Below the pieces are notes generated by a model. The model worked only from the letters and a program-made list of their open reading frames with translations. It was not told where the DNA came from and ran no database searches. Positions 1 through 12,858 of a stretch of 64,000 nucleotides of DNA are shown here, piece after piece (within the stretch, counting starts at the first letter, position 1; each line of letters starts with the position of its first letter). Source of the DNA: a bacterium (lineage in GTDB: Bacteria > Bacillota > Bacilli > Lactobacillales > Streptococcaceae); assembly GCA_905221215.1 (NCBI GenBank), contig CAJNCI010000005.1, positions 1-64,000 on the forward strand, given 5' to 3'. A program made the translations under genes and the position numbers.

Positions 1-111
1 ATGAGTTGTTTTGTCGCTTTTCATTATAGGTCATATGGGACTTTTTTTCTACACAAAAATAGGCTCCATAATATCTATAGGGGATTTACCCACTACAAAT
101 ATTATAGAGCC
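1..111 (-). mobile_element. Left end of an ISL3-family-like insertion sequence, cut by the window edge
   Basis: Positions 62-111 form a large imperfect inverted repeat (GGCTCCATAATAT against ATATTATAGAGCC). Read on the minus strand the sequence starts GGCTCTATAATATTTGTAG, of the type seen at ISL3-family termini, followed by a possible transposase promoter with TATAAT at plus 22-27. The transposase gene would lie to the left, outside the window, and read leftwards. The family assignment rests on recall of ISL3/IS1167-like ends and is not proven here. An alternative is a free-standing hairpin or terminator, because GTTTTTACTTT follows the right arm. Confidence 0.5.
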
Positions 112-301
112 GTTTTTACTTTATCTGGCTTTTTGATTACTTGTTAAAACTGGATTAAATTTTGACAGTTTATCAGTCATGATGAAAAGTTTAAAAGATT
201 AGAATTGTCAAAACAATCTGTCTAGGCTTGATTTTATCCCTTATTTACTATAAAATGAGAAGGAAAAACGTCAAACTTTTATATTGCAAATAGGAGAAAA
301 C
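112..301. other. Intergenic sequence upstream of the U32 gene
   Basis: AT-rich sequence between the IS-like end and the first gene. It must contain the promoter for the U32 gene; ACTATAAAAT at 248-257 is a possible -10 region. The only firm signal is the AGGAGA ribosome binding site at 291-296. I see no small ORF or repeat. Confidence 0.4.
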
Positions 302-1588
302 ATGACAAAAACATTAAAACGTCCTGAGGTTTTATCACCTGCAGGGACTTTAGAGAAGCTAAAGGTAGCTGTTCAGTATGGGGCAGATGCTGTCTTTATC
401 GGTGGTCAGGCCTATGGTCTTCGTAGCCGTGCCGGAAACTTTACCTTTGAACAGATGGAAGAAGGTGTCCAGTTTGCTGCCAAGTACGGTGCCAAGGTCT
501 ATGTGGCTGCCAACATGGTTATGCACGAAGGAAATGAAGCTGGTGCTGGTGAGTGGTTCCGTAAACTGCGTGATATCGGAATCGCGGCAGTTATCGTGTC
601 TGATCCTGCATTGATTATGATTGCAGCGACAGAAGCACCAGGTCTTGAAATCCACCTCTCTACTCAAGCTAGTGCCACTAACTATGAAACTCTTGAGTTC
701 TGGAAAGAACTGGGCTTGACTCGTGTCGTTTTGGCACGTGAGGTTTCTATGGAAGAATTAGCTGAAATCCGCAAACGTACAGATGTTGAGATTGAAGCCT
801 TTGTACACGGAGCTATGTGTATTTCTTACTCTGGTCGTTGTACTCTTTCAAATCACATGAGTATGCGTGATGCTAACCGTGGTGGTTGCTCTCAGTCTTG
901 TCGTTGGAAGTATGACCTTTACGATATGCCATTCGGGAAAGAACGTAAGAGCCTTAAGGGAGAGATTCCAGAAGAATTTTCAATGTCAGCCGTTGACATG
1001 TCTATGATTGACCATATCCCAGATATGATTGAAAATGGTGTGGATAGTTTGAAAATTGAAGGACGTATGAAGTCTATTCACTATGTATCAACAGTAACCA
1101 ACTGCTATAAGGCAGCTGTTGATGCTTATCTAGAAAGTCCAGAGAAGTTTGAAGCTATTAAGCAAGACTTGATTGATGAGATGTGGAAGGTTGCCCAACG
1201 TGAATTGGCAACAGGTTTCTACTATGGTACACCATCTGAAAATGAGCAGTTGTTTGGTGCTCGTCGTAAAATTCCTGAGTACAAGTTTGTCGCTGAAGTG
1301 GTTTCTTATGATGATGCGACACAAACAGCGACTATTCGTCAACGGAACGTCATTAATGAAGGAGACCAAGTTGAGTTTTACGGCCCAGGTTTCCGTCATT
1401 TTGAAACGTATATCGAAGATTTGCATGATGCCAAAGGCAATAAAATTGACCGCGCACCAAATCCAATGGAACTCTTGACAATTAAAGTCCCACAACCTGT
1501 TCAAGCAGGAGATATGGTTCGTGCATTAAAAGAAGGACTTATCAATCTTTATAAAGAAGATGGAACCAGCGTCACAGTGCGTGCTTAA
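302..1588 (+). CDS. trhP: U32-family protein, TrhP-like (tRNA U34 hydroxylation)
   Basis: A 428-residue member of the U32 'peptidase' family (YegQ/TrhP). In characterised homologues it works in prephenate-dependent hydroxylation of uridine 34 of tRNAs, not in proteolysis. The protein opens with RPEVLSPAGTLEKLK and carries the U32 signature around residues 168-180 (FVHGAMCISYSGRC), followed by further cysteines (RGGCSQSC) that could hold a metal centre. The start chosen is ATG 302, which has AGGAGA six bases upstream; the in-frame TTG at 284 has no ribosome binding site. It stands alone ahead of the atp operon, with a strong terminator at 1681-1706. Confidence 0.9.
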   Translation: MTKTLKRPEVLSPAGTLEKLKVAVQYGADAVFIGGQAYGLRSRAGNFTFEQMEEGVQFAAKYGAKVYVAANMVMHEGNEAGAGEWFRKLRDIGIAAVIVSDPALIMIAATEAPGLEIHLSTQASATNYETLEFWKELGLTRVVLAREVSMEELAEIRKRTDVEIEAFVHGAMCISYSGRCTLSNHMSMRDANRGGCSQSCRWKYDLYDMPFGKERKSLKGEIPEEFSMSAVDMSMIDHIPDMIENGVDSLKIEGRMKSIHYVSTVTNCYKAAVDAYLESPEKFEAIKQDLIDEMWKVAQRELATGFYYGTPSENEQLFGARRKIPEYKFVAEVVSYDDATQTATIRQRNVINEGDQVEFYGPGFRHFETYIEDLHDAKGNKIDRAPNPMELLTIKVPQPVQAGDMVRALKEGLINLYKEDGTSVTVRA

Positions 1589-1680
1589 TAAAGATGTAGG
1601 ATACGAAAGCTTTCTAGTTGCTTTCCCTTTAATCCTACTTACTAAAAGAGCATTAGGTTAAAGAAAATATATTAATTTCC

Positions 1681-1706
1681 ATCCGAGATTTCATCTCGGA
1701 TTTTTT
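1681..1706 (+). terminator. Rho-independent terminator after the U32 gene
   Basis: Perfect 8-bp stem ATCCGAGA/TCTCGGAT with a 5-base loop, followed by a run of T. It separates the U32 gene from the atp promoter. Confidence 0.9.
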
Positions 1707-1839
1707 CAATATTTTTCAGAAAGGTCTAGATAATGGTCGGATTTATTACAAGTTTTTTACAAAGTTTTCTATATAATAAGCTTAAAAATAGTAAAATTGT
1801 AAATAATTTTCATTAAACGCTTTCAATGTTAGTAAAAAG

Positions 1840-1868
1840 TTGACAAATCCAATTTTTAGGACTAAACT
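1840..1868 (+). promoter_or_regulatory. Candidate atp operon promoter
   Basis: A consensus TTGACA at 1840-1845 lies 17 bases before TAAACT at 1863-1868, about 35 bases upstream of atpE. The -10 is weak, so this is a candidate. A second AT-rich stretch with TATATAATAAG near 1770 could hold another start. Confidence 0.5.
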
Positions 1869-1903
1869 AAGTAAGTAAATTTTAATTAAAAGGAGAATTC
1901 GTC

Positions 1904-2104
1904 ATGAATTTAACATTTTTCGGTCTATGTCTTGCCTGTATGGGTGTATCTCTTGGTGAGGGTATGTTGATGAATGGTTTGTTGAAATCAGTAGCTCGCC
2001 AACCAGATATTATCGCTGAGTTTCGTAGCTTGATGTTTTTAGGGGTTGCCTTTATTGAAGGAACTTTCTTCGTAACTCTTGTCTTCTCATTTATTATTAA
2101 ATAA
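1904..2104 (+). CDS. atpE: F-type ATP synthase c subunit
   Basis: A 66-residue two-helix proteolipid that forms the proton-carrying rotor ring. The polar loop RQP is at residues 32-34 and the essential carboxylate is Glu52 in GVAFIEG. The ribosome binding site AAAGGAG lies upstream of ATG 1904. As is usual in streptococci, the c gene precedes the a gene. Positions linked to optochin response in pneumococcus read Gly20, Met23, Val48 and Ala49, i.e. without the commonly reported resistance substitutions, although other residues differ from the pneumococcal sequence I remember. First gene of an eight-gene operon. Confidence 0.97.
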   Translation: MNLTFFGLCLACMGVSLGEGMLMNGLLKSVARQPDIIAEFRSLMFLGVAFIEGTFFVTLVFSFIIK

Positions 2105-2136
2105 CGAAATATAAATTGGAGAAGGGAGAATGTTAG

Positions 2137-2850
2137 ATGGAAGAAAGTATCAATCCAACCATCAATATTGGTCCTGTTACCTTTGATTTAACTTTGACAG
2201 CCTTGACTTTGCTGTCTGTGTTTCTGATTTTTGCATTTATCTATTGGGCAAGTCGTAATATGACCTTGAAACCCAAAGGTAAACAAAATGTACTAGAGTA
2301 TCTCTATGATTTTGTAATTGGATTTACTGAACCTAACCTTGGTTCCCACTACATGAAAGATTACTCACTCTTTTACTTATGTTTATTTCTTTTTATGGTC
2401 ATCGCCAATAACCTTGGTTTGATGGCTAAAATTCAAACAACAGATGGAACAAACCTTTGGACATCGCCAACTGCAAATCTTTCATTTGACCTTGTCTTGT
2501 CTTTCTGTATTATTGTGATGGCGCATATTGAGGGGATTCGTCGCCGTGGGATTAAACAATACCTCAAAGGTTTTGTAACTCCTGCATTTATGACACCGAT
2601 GAATCTACTTGAAGAAGTCACGAATTTCCTTTCTCTTGCTTTGCGGATTTTTGGGAATATCTTTGCAGGTGAAGTAATGACAAGCTTGCTTCTTTTACTT
2701 TCACATCAGGCTATTTTTTGGTATCCAATCGCATTTGGGACAAACTTAGTTTGGACTGCATTTTCCGTGTTCATTTCTTGTGTACAGGCCTATGTCTTTA
2801 CACTATTATCCTCTATGTACCTAGGAAATAAAATTAATGATGAAGAGTAG
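2137..2850 (+). CDS. atpB: F-type ATP synthase a subunit
   Basis: A 237-residue polytopic membrane protein forming the proton half-channels beside the c ring. The conserved helix [12 protein letters not shown] contains the essential arginine. A C-terminal tryptophan, Trp206, is present; this position is associated with optochin susceptibility in pneumococcus. It lies 32 bases downstream of atpE, with GAAGGGAGA upstream of the start. Confidence 0.97.
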   Translation: MEESINPTINIGPVTFDLTLTALTLLSVFLIFAFIYWASRNMTLKPKGKQNVLEYLYDFVIGFTEPNLGSHYMKDYSLFYLCLFLFMVIANNLGLMAKIQTTDGTNLWTSPTANLSFDLVLSFCIIVMAHIEGIRRRGIKQYLKGFVTPAFMTPMNLLEEVTNFLSLALRIFGNIFAGEVMTSLLLLLSHQAIFWYPIAFGTNLVWTAFSVFISCVQAYVFTLLSSMYLGNKINDEE

Positions 2851-2863
2851 AAAGGAGTAACTG

Positions 2864-3357
2864 ATGCACGTAACAGTAGGTGAATTAATTGGTAATTTTA
2901 TTTTAATCGCTGGCTCTTTTATCCTTTTGCTAGTCTTGATTAAAAAATTTGCATGGTCTAATATTACAGGCATTTTCGAAGAAAGAGCTGAAAAAATTGC
3001 TTCAGATATTGACAGAGCTGAACAAGCACGTCAAAAAGCGGAAGTATTGGCTCAAAAACGCGAAGATGAATTGGCTGGTAGCCGTAAAGAAGCTAAGACA
3101 ATCATTGAGAATGCGAAAGAAACAGCTGAGAAAAGTAAGGCTAGTATTTTAGCAGATGCTAAACTAGAAGCAGGACGCTTAAAAGAAAAAGCAAACCAAG
3201 AAATTGCTCAAAACAAAGCTGAAGCTTTACAAAGCGTTAAGGGTGAGGTAGCAGATTTGACAATCAGCTTGGCTGGTAAAATCATCTCACAAAACCTTGA
3301 CGGTCATGCCCATAAAGAACTCATTGATCAGTATATCGATCAGCTAGGAGAAGCTTA

Positions 3358-3358
<1 letters not shown>
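2864..3358 (+). CDS. atpF: F-type ATP synthase b subunit
   Basis: A 164-residue peripheral-stalk subunit with one N-terminal membrane helix (about residues 8-27) followed by a long charged coiled coil rich in Glu, Lys and Ala. It holds the catalytic head static against the a subunit. AGAAAGGAG lies just upstream. Its stop codon TAATG overlaps the atpH start, suggesting translational coupling. Confidence 0.96.
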
Positions 3359-5414
<2,056 letters not shown>

Positions 5415-5429
5415 GAATAGAGGTGTCAG

Positions 5430-6308
5430 ATGGCAGTATCTCTAAATGATATTAAAACAAAAATCGCCTCAACAAAAAATACGAGTCAAATCACTAATGC
5501 CATGCAAATGGTATCAGCTGCTAAGCTAGGTCGCTCTGAAGAAGCTGCTCGCAACTTCCAAGTTTACGCTCAGAAAGTTCGTAAACTTTTGACAGATATC
5601 CTTCATGGTAATGGAGCTGGTGGTTCAACCAATCCAATGTTGATTAGTCGTCCAGTTAAGAAGACAGGCTATATCGTCATTACTTCAGACCGCGGTTTGG
5701 TTGGAGGGTATAATTCTTCTATTTTGAAAGCCGTTATGGAGTTGAAAGAAGAATACCATCCAGATGGTCAAGGTTTTGAAATGATCTGTATCGGTGGAAT
5801 GGGAGCTGATTTCTTTAAGGCTCGTGGTATTCAACCACTTTATGAATTACGTGGTCTTGCAGACCAACCTAGCTTTGATGAAGTTCGCAAGATTATTTCA
5901 AAAACTGTTGAAATGTATCAAAATGAACTCTTTGATGAACTCTATGTCTGCTATAACCACCATGTCAACACGCTAACCAGTCAAATGCGTGTGGAACAAA
6001 TGCTTCCAATTGTTGACTTGGATCCAAATGAAGCGGATGAAGACTACAGCTTGACTTTTGAATTGGAGACAGGCCGAGAAGAAATTTTGGAGCAGTTGTT
6101 GCCTCAGTTTGCAGAAAGTATGATTTACGGAGCTATTATCGATGCCAAGACAGCTGAAAATGCTGCCGGTATGACAGCTATGCAAACAGCGACAGATAAT
6201 GCTAAGAAAGTCATTAATGATTTGACAATTCAGTATAACCGTGCCAGACAGGCGGCGATTACACAAGAAATTACAGAAATCGTAGCAGGAGCTAGTGCCT
6301 TAGAATAG
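5430..6308 (+). CDS. atpG: F-type ATP synthase gamma subunit
   Basis: A 292-residue central rotor shaft. The N-terminus ([22 protein letters not shown], here read in part) and the C-terminus ([19 protein letters not shown]) are the two ends of the gamma coiled coil. GAGGTG precedes the start. It is followed by an unusually long gap for this operon, which holds a BOX repeat. Confidence 0.96.
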   Translation: MAVSLNDIKTKIASTKNTSQITNAMQMVSAAKLGRSEEAARNFQVYAQKVRKLLTDILHGNGAGGSTNPMLISRPVKKTGYIVITSDRGLVGGYNSSILKAVMELKEEYHPDGQGFEMICIGGMGADFFKARGIQPLYELRGLADQPSFDEVRKIISKTVEMYQNELFDELYVCYNHHVNTLTSQMRVEQMLPIVDLDPNEADEDYSLTFELETGREEILEQLLPQFAESMIYGAIIDAKTAENAAGMTAMQTATDNAKKVINDLTIQYNRARQAAITQEITEIVAGASALE

Positions 6309-6338
6309 GCTCTAGTCCAGCTCGTATGAAAATGAACT

Positions 6339-6446
6339 TATACTCAATGAAAATCAAAGAGCAAACTAGGAAGCTAGCCGCAGGCTGTACTTGAGTACGG
6401 TAAGGCGACGCTGACGTGGTTTGAATTTGATTTTCGAAGAGTATTA
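6339..6446 (-). repeat. BOX repeat element (A-C type, no B module) inside the atp operon
   Basis: About 108 bases bounded by inverted ends: TATACTCAATGAAAATCAAA on the left and TTTGATTTTCGAAGAGTAT on the right. The stretch AAGGCGACGCTGACG matches the boxA core known from BOX-PCR primers; GAGCAAACTAGGAAGCTAGC is boxC-like. There is no boxB. BOX repeats are scattered, probably mobilisable RNA-folding elements typical of pneumococcus and its relatives. Confidence 0.88.
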
Positions 6447-6490
6447 GGACCTAGTTGAGCTAGGAACCGATAGTATCTTATATAGAATAG

Positions 6491-7906
<1,416 letters not shown>

Positions 7907-7916
7907 GAGGTGATCT

Positions 7917-8336
7917 ATGGCTCAGTTAACTGTCCAGATCGTGACACCAGATGGTCTCGTCTATGATCACCATGCCAGCTATGTATCGGTTCGAACTCTG
8001 GATGGTGAGATGGGGATCTTGCCACGACATGAAAATATGATTGCGGTTTTAGCAGTTGATGAAGTAAAGGTAAAACGTATTGATGATGAAGATCATGTGA
8101 ACTGGATTGCAGTAAACGGAGGTGTTATTGAAATTGCCAATAATACCATCACAATCGTTGCGGATTCTGCAGAACGTGCTCGTGATATCGATGTTAGCCG
8201 TGCAGAACGTGCCAAGCTTCGAGCAGAGCGTGAAATCGAAGAAGCCCATGAAAAAAACTTGATTGATCAAGAACGTCGTGCGAAGATTGCACTGCAACGT
8301 GCCATTAACCGCATTAATGTCGGAAATAGACTATAA
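7917..8336 (+). CDS. atpC: F-type ATP synthase epsilon subunit
   Basis: A 139-residue rotor subunit with an N-terminal beta sandwich ([12 protein letters not shown]) and a C-terminal helical hairpin that can inhibit ATP hydrolysis. Last gene of the operon, ten bases after atpD, followed directly by a strong terminator. Confidence 0.96.
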   Translation: MAQLTVQIVTPDGLVYDHHASYVSVRTLDGEMGILPRHENMIAVLAVDEVKVKRIDDEDHVNWIAVNGGVIEIANNTITIVADSAERARDIDVSRAERAKLRAEREIEEAHEKNLIDQERRAKIALQRAINRINVGNRL

Positions 8337-8340
8337 GAAA

Positions 8341-8372
8341 AAAATGAACTTGAAATTTTCAAGTTCATTTTT
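8341..8372. terminator. Bidirectional terminator between atpC and the lactonase gene
   Basis: AATGAACTTGAAA pairs with TTTCAAGTTCATT, flanked by A-rich and T-rich tracts on opposite sides. It can end both the atp operon and the convergent minus-strand gene. Confidence 0.9.
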
Positions 8373-8381
8373 TATGTTTTC

Positions 8382-9395
8382 TTAAGGTGCAAAACTGATG
8401 CAGACTGCTTCTGGGACATGGAAGTCGTTTGAAAGTTCTGCTAGACGACCAGTTTCAGGATTGCGTTTAAAGACGGTTGCATTGTCAGAGTCTTGATGAA
8501 CAGCAATAAGGAATTCTTGATCTGGTGTCAAATCAAAATCACGTGGAGTCTGACCATGTGTTGGAACGATTTCTAATAACTCTAAGCTACCGTCCGCAAG
8601 GATTGTATATACTGCGATAGAATCATGACCACGGTTAGAAGCGTAGAGGTATTTACCATCTTTAGAGAGACGAATAGCAGCAGTTCCATTAAAGCCTTCG
8701 TAACCTTCTGGTAAAGTTGAAATGACCTGCATGCGTTCAAATTCACCAACACCATCGTAAATTAAAACCTCAATAGTGCTATTGAGTTCACAAATCAGAT
8801 AAGCGATTTTATAGTGGTTATGGAAAGTGATATGGCGTGAGCCTGCTCCAGGCTGGCTGTGATAGGTATAGAGCTTAGATAATTTCCCTTCTTGATCAAG
8901 GTCATAAGTGATGACTTGGTCAGTTCCCAAGTCGCAGGTCACTAGATAGTGGTCAGGTGTTAAATCTGTAAAGTGAACGTGGGGAGAAGCTTGATTCTCA
9001 TGCGGACCTTGGCCGCTGTGTTGATCTACATCACTAAGTAGAAGACTACCATCTTCCTGTCGTTTATAAACAAGTACCTGTCCTTTATGGTAGTTGGCAG
9101 CATATACCAAATCACGCTTTTCATCAACAGCAACATAACAGTGGGGAGCTCCTTCTTCAACGACATGATTTAATAAAGTCCCATCAGTTTGATAGGCTGC
9201 AATTCCCCCCTTATTGTCTTGACTACCAACGGTGTATAGATGTTGGTGTTGGTCAAATGCCAGGTAGGTTGGACTTGGCTCAGCTGCAAAAAGTTCTAGA
9301 TTCGAAAGCTGACCAGTTTCTGTATCAAAGTCTGCCTTGTAAATCCCTTGGGAAGTACGACGTGTATAAGTTCCAAAATAAACAGTTTCTTTCAT
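8382..9395 (-). CDS. Lactonase-fold beta-propeller protein (6-phosphogluconolactonase-like)
   Basis: A 337-residue cytoplasmic protein of the lactonase/YkgB beta-propeller family. It opens with ETVYFGTYTRRTSQGIY and contains repeated blades such as YLYASNRGHDSIAVY and the family histidine region SPHVHFTDLTPD. Members hydrolyse 6-phosphogluconolactone in some species; the substrate here is not shown by the sequence. Single gene, convergent with the atp operon. Confidence 0.85.
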   Translation of the reverse strand: MKETVYFGTYTRRTSQGIYKADFDTETGQLSNLELFAAEPSPTYLAFDQHQHLYTVGSQDNKGGIAAYQTDGTLLNHVVEEGAPHCYVAVDEKRDLVYAANYHKGQVLVYKRQEDGSLLLSDVDQHSGQGPHENQASPHVHFTDLTPDHYLVTCDLGTDQVITYDLDQEGKLSKLYTYHSQPGAGSRHITFHNHYKIAYLICELNSTIEVLIYDGVGEFERMQVISTLPEGYEGFNGTAAIRLSKDGKYLYASNRGHDSIAVYTILADGSLELLEIVPTHGQTPRDFDLTPDQEFLIAVHQDSDNATVFKRNPETGRLAELSNDFHVPEAVCISFAP

Positions 9396-9464
9396 AAGGT
9401 TACCTCTACATAAAGATAAGACTATTATATCACAAAAACAAGTTAATTAAAGACATCCAATTAG

Positions 9465-9483
9465 ATGTAAGCACTTTAAAAAA
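9465..9483. repeat. 19-bp direct repeat, copy 1
   Basis: ATGTAAGCACTTTAAAAAA, identical to 11618-11636. It lies about 70 bases upstream of the -10 of the peptide-binding lipoprotein gene; copy 2 lies upstream of the AI-2E-family gene. Confidence 0.7.
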
Positions 9484-9532
9484 ATAATTGATTGGTTTTT
9501 TGAAAAATATAATAATATTGAGATTATTTTCC

Positions 9533-9560
9533 TTACTTTTCTTTTTAAAAGTGCTATAAT
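9533..9560 (+). promoter_or_regulatory. Promoter of the peptide-binding lipoprotein gene
   Basis: An extended -10 (TGCTATAAT, TATAAT at 9555-9560) lies 32 bases before the start codon; the -35 (TTACTT, 9533-9538) is poor. Confidence 0.65.
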
Positions 9561-9591
9561 AAACCTATCAAATTATCAAAGGAGTTTGACT

Positions 9592-11574
9592 ATGAAAAAA
9601 CGAGTTTTTTTAGCGACTGGAATTGCCGTTTTGTCTACTGCTGTTCTAGCAGCGTGTTCATCAGGTAATGATAATAAAGATGCTACTAGACCAGTGAATT
9701 ATGCTTATGTGTTTACATCAGATCCTGTTACTTTGGATTATACAGTTTCTGGTAATGTCAGCACTAAACAGATTACAGGTAATGTTATTGACGGATTACT
9801 TGAAAATGATCAATATGGAAATCTAGTTCCATCGGTTGCAGAAGATTGGACTGTTTCTAAAGATGGTTTGACCTATACCTATAAAATTCGCCAGGGTGTC
9901 AAATGGTATACTAATGAGGGTGAAGAGTACGGTGAAGTCAAGGCTCAGGACTTTGTAACTGGTCTGAAGCATGCAGCAGATAAGAAATCACAGGCCCTCT
10001 ATTTGGTACAGGGATCAATCAAAGGATTGGATGACTATGTAAATGGGAAAACAACGGATTTCTCAACAGTAGGTGTGAAAGCAACAGATGATCATACTGT
10101 TGTTTACACTTTGAATCATCCAGAATCATTTTGGAATTCTAAGACAACGATGGGAGTTCTAGCTCCAGTAAGTGGAGATTTTTTGGCTTCTAAAGGAGAT
10201 GATTTCGGTAAAGCTACTGATGTAACGAGCATTCTCTACAACGGTCCTTATCTCCTCAAGGGTCTTACATCTAAGTCTTCTATCGAAATGACCAAAAATC
10301 AAAATTATTGGGATAAGCAAAATGTCTTTATTGATGATATCAAGTTATCATTCTTTGATGGTCAAGATGCAGACTCTCTAGGACGCGGTTTTGATGAGGG
10401 ACATTATCCAGCTGCTCCACTCTTTAAAAATTCTGCCAACTATGAACGTCTAAAAGAAAAATACAAGGATAATATTGTATATGGTCAACAAAGAGGTGGC
10501 GTATTCTATATGTCTACTAATATTGATCGTGTGTCATATAATCATACTGCTAAAACAAGTGATGTAGAAAAATCCTCTACTAAGAAAGCACTTTTAAACA
10601 AAGACTTCCGTCAAGCCTTGGCATTTGCTGCAGATCGTAAAGCAGCTGTTTCTCAGGTGTTTGGAGATGAAGTAGCGCCTCGTAAGTTACGGACAAGTTT
10701 CACTCCTCCAACATTTGTACAAGTAGGAGATCAAACATTTGGTCAAGTTACTAAGACAGAATTGGATAAATTGGATAATGTCTGGAAAGATGTTAGTCTG
10801 GATGATGCGCAAGATTCACTTCATAATGTAGATAAGGCTAAGGCTAAGTTTGAATCTGCTAAGAAAACTCTTCAAGCTGATGGAGTACAGTTTCCGATTC
10901 ATTTAGATCTTCCAGTTTCATCTACTCAGACAGATTTTATTCATCAAGCTCAGTCTTATAAACAATCAATTGAAGAAGCCATGGGCTCTGAAAATGTAGT
11001 TGTTGACATTCAACAGGTTTCTGATGATGAATTGGGAAACATGACTGTTCTAGCAACATCAAATAATAATGTTGATTGGGACATTAATGTTAATAGTGGT
11101 TGGAGTCCGGATTATGCAGATCCGTCAACTTATCTAGATGTATTTGATCCAACATCTGGTCCAAGTCTCCTCAGCTCTCTTGGTGTAGCACCAGGAACAG
11201 ACAATCCAGCCCTTAAAACAGTTGGATTGGATAAATACAAAGAATTGATTGATGACGCAAACAGTGAGAAAACAGATCTGCAAAAACGTTATTCTAAATA
11301 TGCTAAGGCTCAAGCTTGGTTAACAGATAGTGCTCTAGTTATTCCTGTACACTCAGACGGTGCCCAAATGCTTGTAACGAAGAAAGTATTAGGCAGTGGT
11401 GCTGATGGTTGGGTTGGTGACAAAACAGGCGATAACAGTTATAAATATCTTAAACTCCAAGACAAGATTGTCACTTCTAAAGAAATGGATGAGTTCCGCA
11501 AGAAATTTGCTGATGAAAAAGGCAAATCCAATGCTGATTATCAGAAGAACTTAGACCGTCATATTCAAGACTAA
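9592..11574 (+). CDS. Oligopeptide ABC transporter substrate-binding lipoprotein (AmiA/AliA/AliB family)
   Basis: A 660-residue SBP_bac_5 family lipoprotein. The signal peptide ends in the lipobox LAAC, with the lipidated cysteine near residue 22. Motifs include DGLLENDQYGNLVPSVAEDW and LTYTYKIRQGVKW. It should deliver oligopeptides to the shared Ami permease, since no permease or ATPase gene is adjacent. The start ATG 9592 has AAAGGAG upstream. Paralogue assignment (AliA, AliB or another) is not possible by eye. Monocistronic, with its own promoter and terminator. Confidence 0.9.
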   Translation: MKKRVFLATGIAVLSTAVLAACSSGNDNKDATRPVNYAYVFTSDPVTLDYTVSGNVSTKQITGNVIDGLLENDQYGNLVPSVAEDWTVSKDGLTYTYKIRQGVKWYTNEGEEYGEVKAQDFVTGLKHAADKKSQALYLVQGSIKGLDDYVNGKTTDFSTVGVKATDDHTVVYTLNHPESFWNSKTTMGVLAPVSGDFLASKGDDFGKATDVTSILYNGPYLLKGLTSKSSIEMTKNQNYWDKQNVFIDDIKLSFFDGQDADSLGRGFDEGHYPAAPLFKNSANYERLKEKYKDNIVYGQQRGGVFYMSTNIDRVSYNHTAKTSDVEKSSTKKALLNKDFRQALAFAADRKAAVSQVFGDEVAPRKLRTSFTPPTFVQVGDQTFGQVTKTELDKLDNVWKDVSLDDAQDSLHNVDKAKAKFESAKKTLQADGVQFPIHLDLPVSSTQTDFIHQAQSYKQSIEEAMGSENVVVDIQQVSDDELGNMTVLATSNNNVDWDINVNSGWSPDYADPSTYLDVFDPTSGPSLLSSLGVAPGTDNPALKTVGLDKYKELIDDANSEKTDLQKRYSKYAKAQAWLTDSALVIPVHSDGAQMLVTKKVLGSGADGWVGDKTGDNSYKYLKLQDKIVTSKEMDEFRKKFADEKGKSNADYQKNLDRHIQD

Positions 11575-11577
11575 TCG

Positions 11578-11603
11578 AATCTCCTCTTTTGAGGGGATTT
11601 TTT
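11578..11603 (+). terminator. Terminator after the peptide-binding lipoprotein
   Basis: AATCTCCTC pairs with GAGGGGATT around a TTTT loop, followed by TTTTT. Confidence 0.9.
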
Positions 11604-11617
11604 ATGTCGCTGTCTTC

Positions 11618-11636
11618 ATGTAAGCACTTTAAAAAA
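11618..11636. repeat. 19-bp direct repeat, copy 2
   Basis: Identical to 9465-9483 (ATGTAAGCACTTTAAAAAA). Here it lies 24 bases upstream of a TATAAT at 11660-11665 that serves the AI-2E-family gene. Confidence 0.7.
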
Positions 11637-11691
11637 GAGTTATTTTGATTCAAAAATGGTATAATGAGAGAACAATAGAAAGGAAGTATTT

Positions 11692-12858
11692 ATGGAGCAC
11701 AAAGAGAAACATTTTAGCCTATCTTGGTTTTTCAAGTGGTTTTTGGATAACAAGGCCATTACGGTATTTTTGGTAACCTTATTATTGGGACTCAATCTTT
11801 TTATTTTAAGTAAGATTAGTTTTCTATTTTCACCTGTTTTGGACTTTTTGGCAGTTGTGATGTTACCAGTTATTCTGTCTGGTTTGCTATATTATTTGTT
11901 GAATCCTATTGTTGATTGGATGGAAAAACACAAAGTTAATCGCGTCATAGCCATCAGTATTGTCTTTGTCATCATTGCTCTCTTTATTATTTGGGGGTTA
12001 GCAGTAGCTATTCCAAATCTGCAGCGTCAGGTCTTAACATTTGCAAGAAATGTACCAATCTATCTCGAAGATGCTGATCGAGTTATTGATGATCTGGTAA
12101 CCAAGCGTTTACCAGATGATTTCAGGCCTCAGCTAGAGCAAGTTTTGACCAATTTTTCTAGCCAGGCTACAGTTTGGGCTAGCAAGGTTTCATCTCAGGC
12201 AGTCAACTGGGTGAGTGCCTTTATTAGCGGGGCATCTCAAGTGATTGTTGCCTTGATTATCGTTCCTTTCATGCTCTTTTATCTCTTGCGTGATGGGAAA
12301 GGCTTGCGTAACTATTTGACCCAATTCATGCCAACCAAATTGAAAGAACCTGTCGGACAAGTTTTATCAGATGTGAATCAACAGTTGTCTAACTATGTTC
12401 GAGGGCAAGTGACAGTAGCTATTATTGTAGCAGTAATGTTTATTGTCTTCTTCAAGATTATCGGTCTACGTTATGCAGTTACGCTGGGTGTAACTGCTGG
12501 TATCTTAAATCTGGTTCCTTATTTGGGTAGCTTCTTAGCCATGCTTCCTGCTTTAGTATTGGGCTTGATTGCAGGGCCAGTCATGCTTTTAAAAGTGGTG
12601 ATTGTCTTTATCCTAGAACAAACTATTGAAGGCCGTTTTGTGTCTCCATTGATTTTGGGAAGTCAATTGAATATCCATCCCATTAATGTTCTCTTTGTCT
12701 TGCTAACTTCAGGATCCATGTTTGGTATTTGGGGAGTTTTACTTGGTATTCCGGTTTATGCTTCTGCTAAGGTTGTTATTTCGGCGATTTTTGAATGGTA
12801 TAAGGTAGTCAGTGGCCTATATGAACTAGAGGGAGAGGAAGTCAAGAGTGAACAATAG
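11692..12858 (+). CDS. AI-2E family (PerM/YdbI-like) membrane transporter
   Basis: A 388-residue integral membrane protein of the AI-2E exporter-like family. Hydrophobic segments occur near residues 20-40, 50-75 and 88-110, and in a C-terminal bundle from about 185 to 365. Family hallmarks such as LNLVPYLGSFLAMLPAL and the late GIWGVLLGIPVYA are visible. The substrate is unknown; members include transporters proposed for AI-2 or ions. GAAAGGAAG lies upstream of ATG 11692. Its last 11 bases overlap the next gene, so the two form an operon. Confidence 0.85.
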   Translation: MEHKEKHFSLSWFFKWFLDNKAITVFLVTLLLGLNLFILSKISFLFSPVLDFLAVVMLPVILSGLLYYLLNPIVDWMEKHKVNRVIAISIVFVIIALFIIWGLAVAIPNLQRQVLTFARNVPIYLEDADRVIDDLVTKRLPDDFRPQLEQVLTNFSSQATVWASKVSSQAVNWVSAFISGASQVIVALIIVPFMLFYLLRDGKGLRNYLTQFMPTKLKEPVGQVLSDVNQQLSNYVRGQVTVAIIVAVMFIVFFKIIGLRYAVTLGVTAGILNLVPYLGSFLAMLPALVLGLIAGPVMLLKVVIVFILEQTIEGRFVSPLILGSQLNIHPINVLFVLLTSGSMFGIWGVLLGIPVYASAKVVISAIFEWYKVVSGLYELEGEEVKSEQ

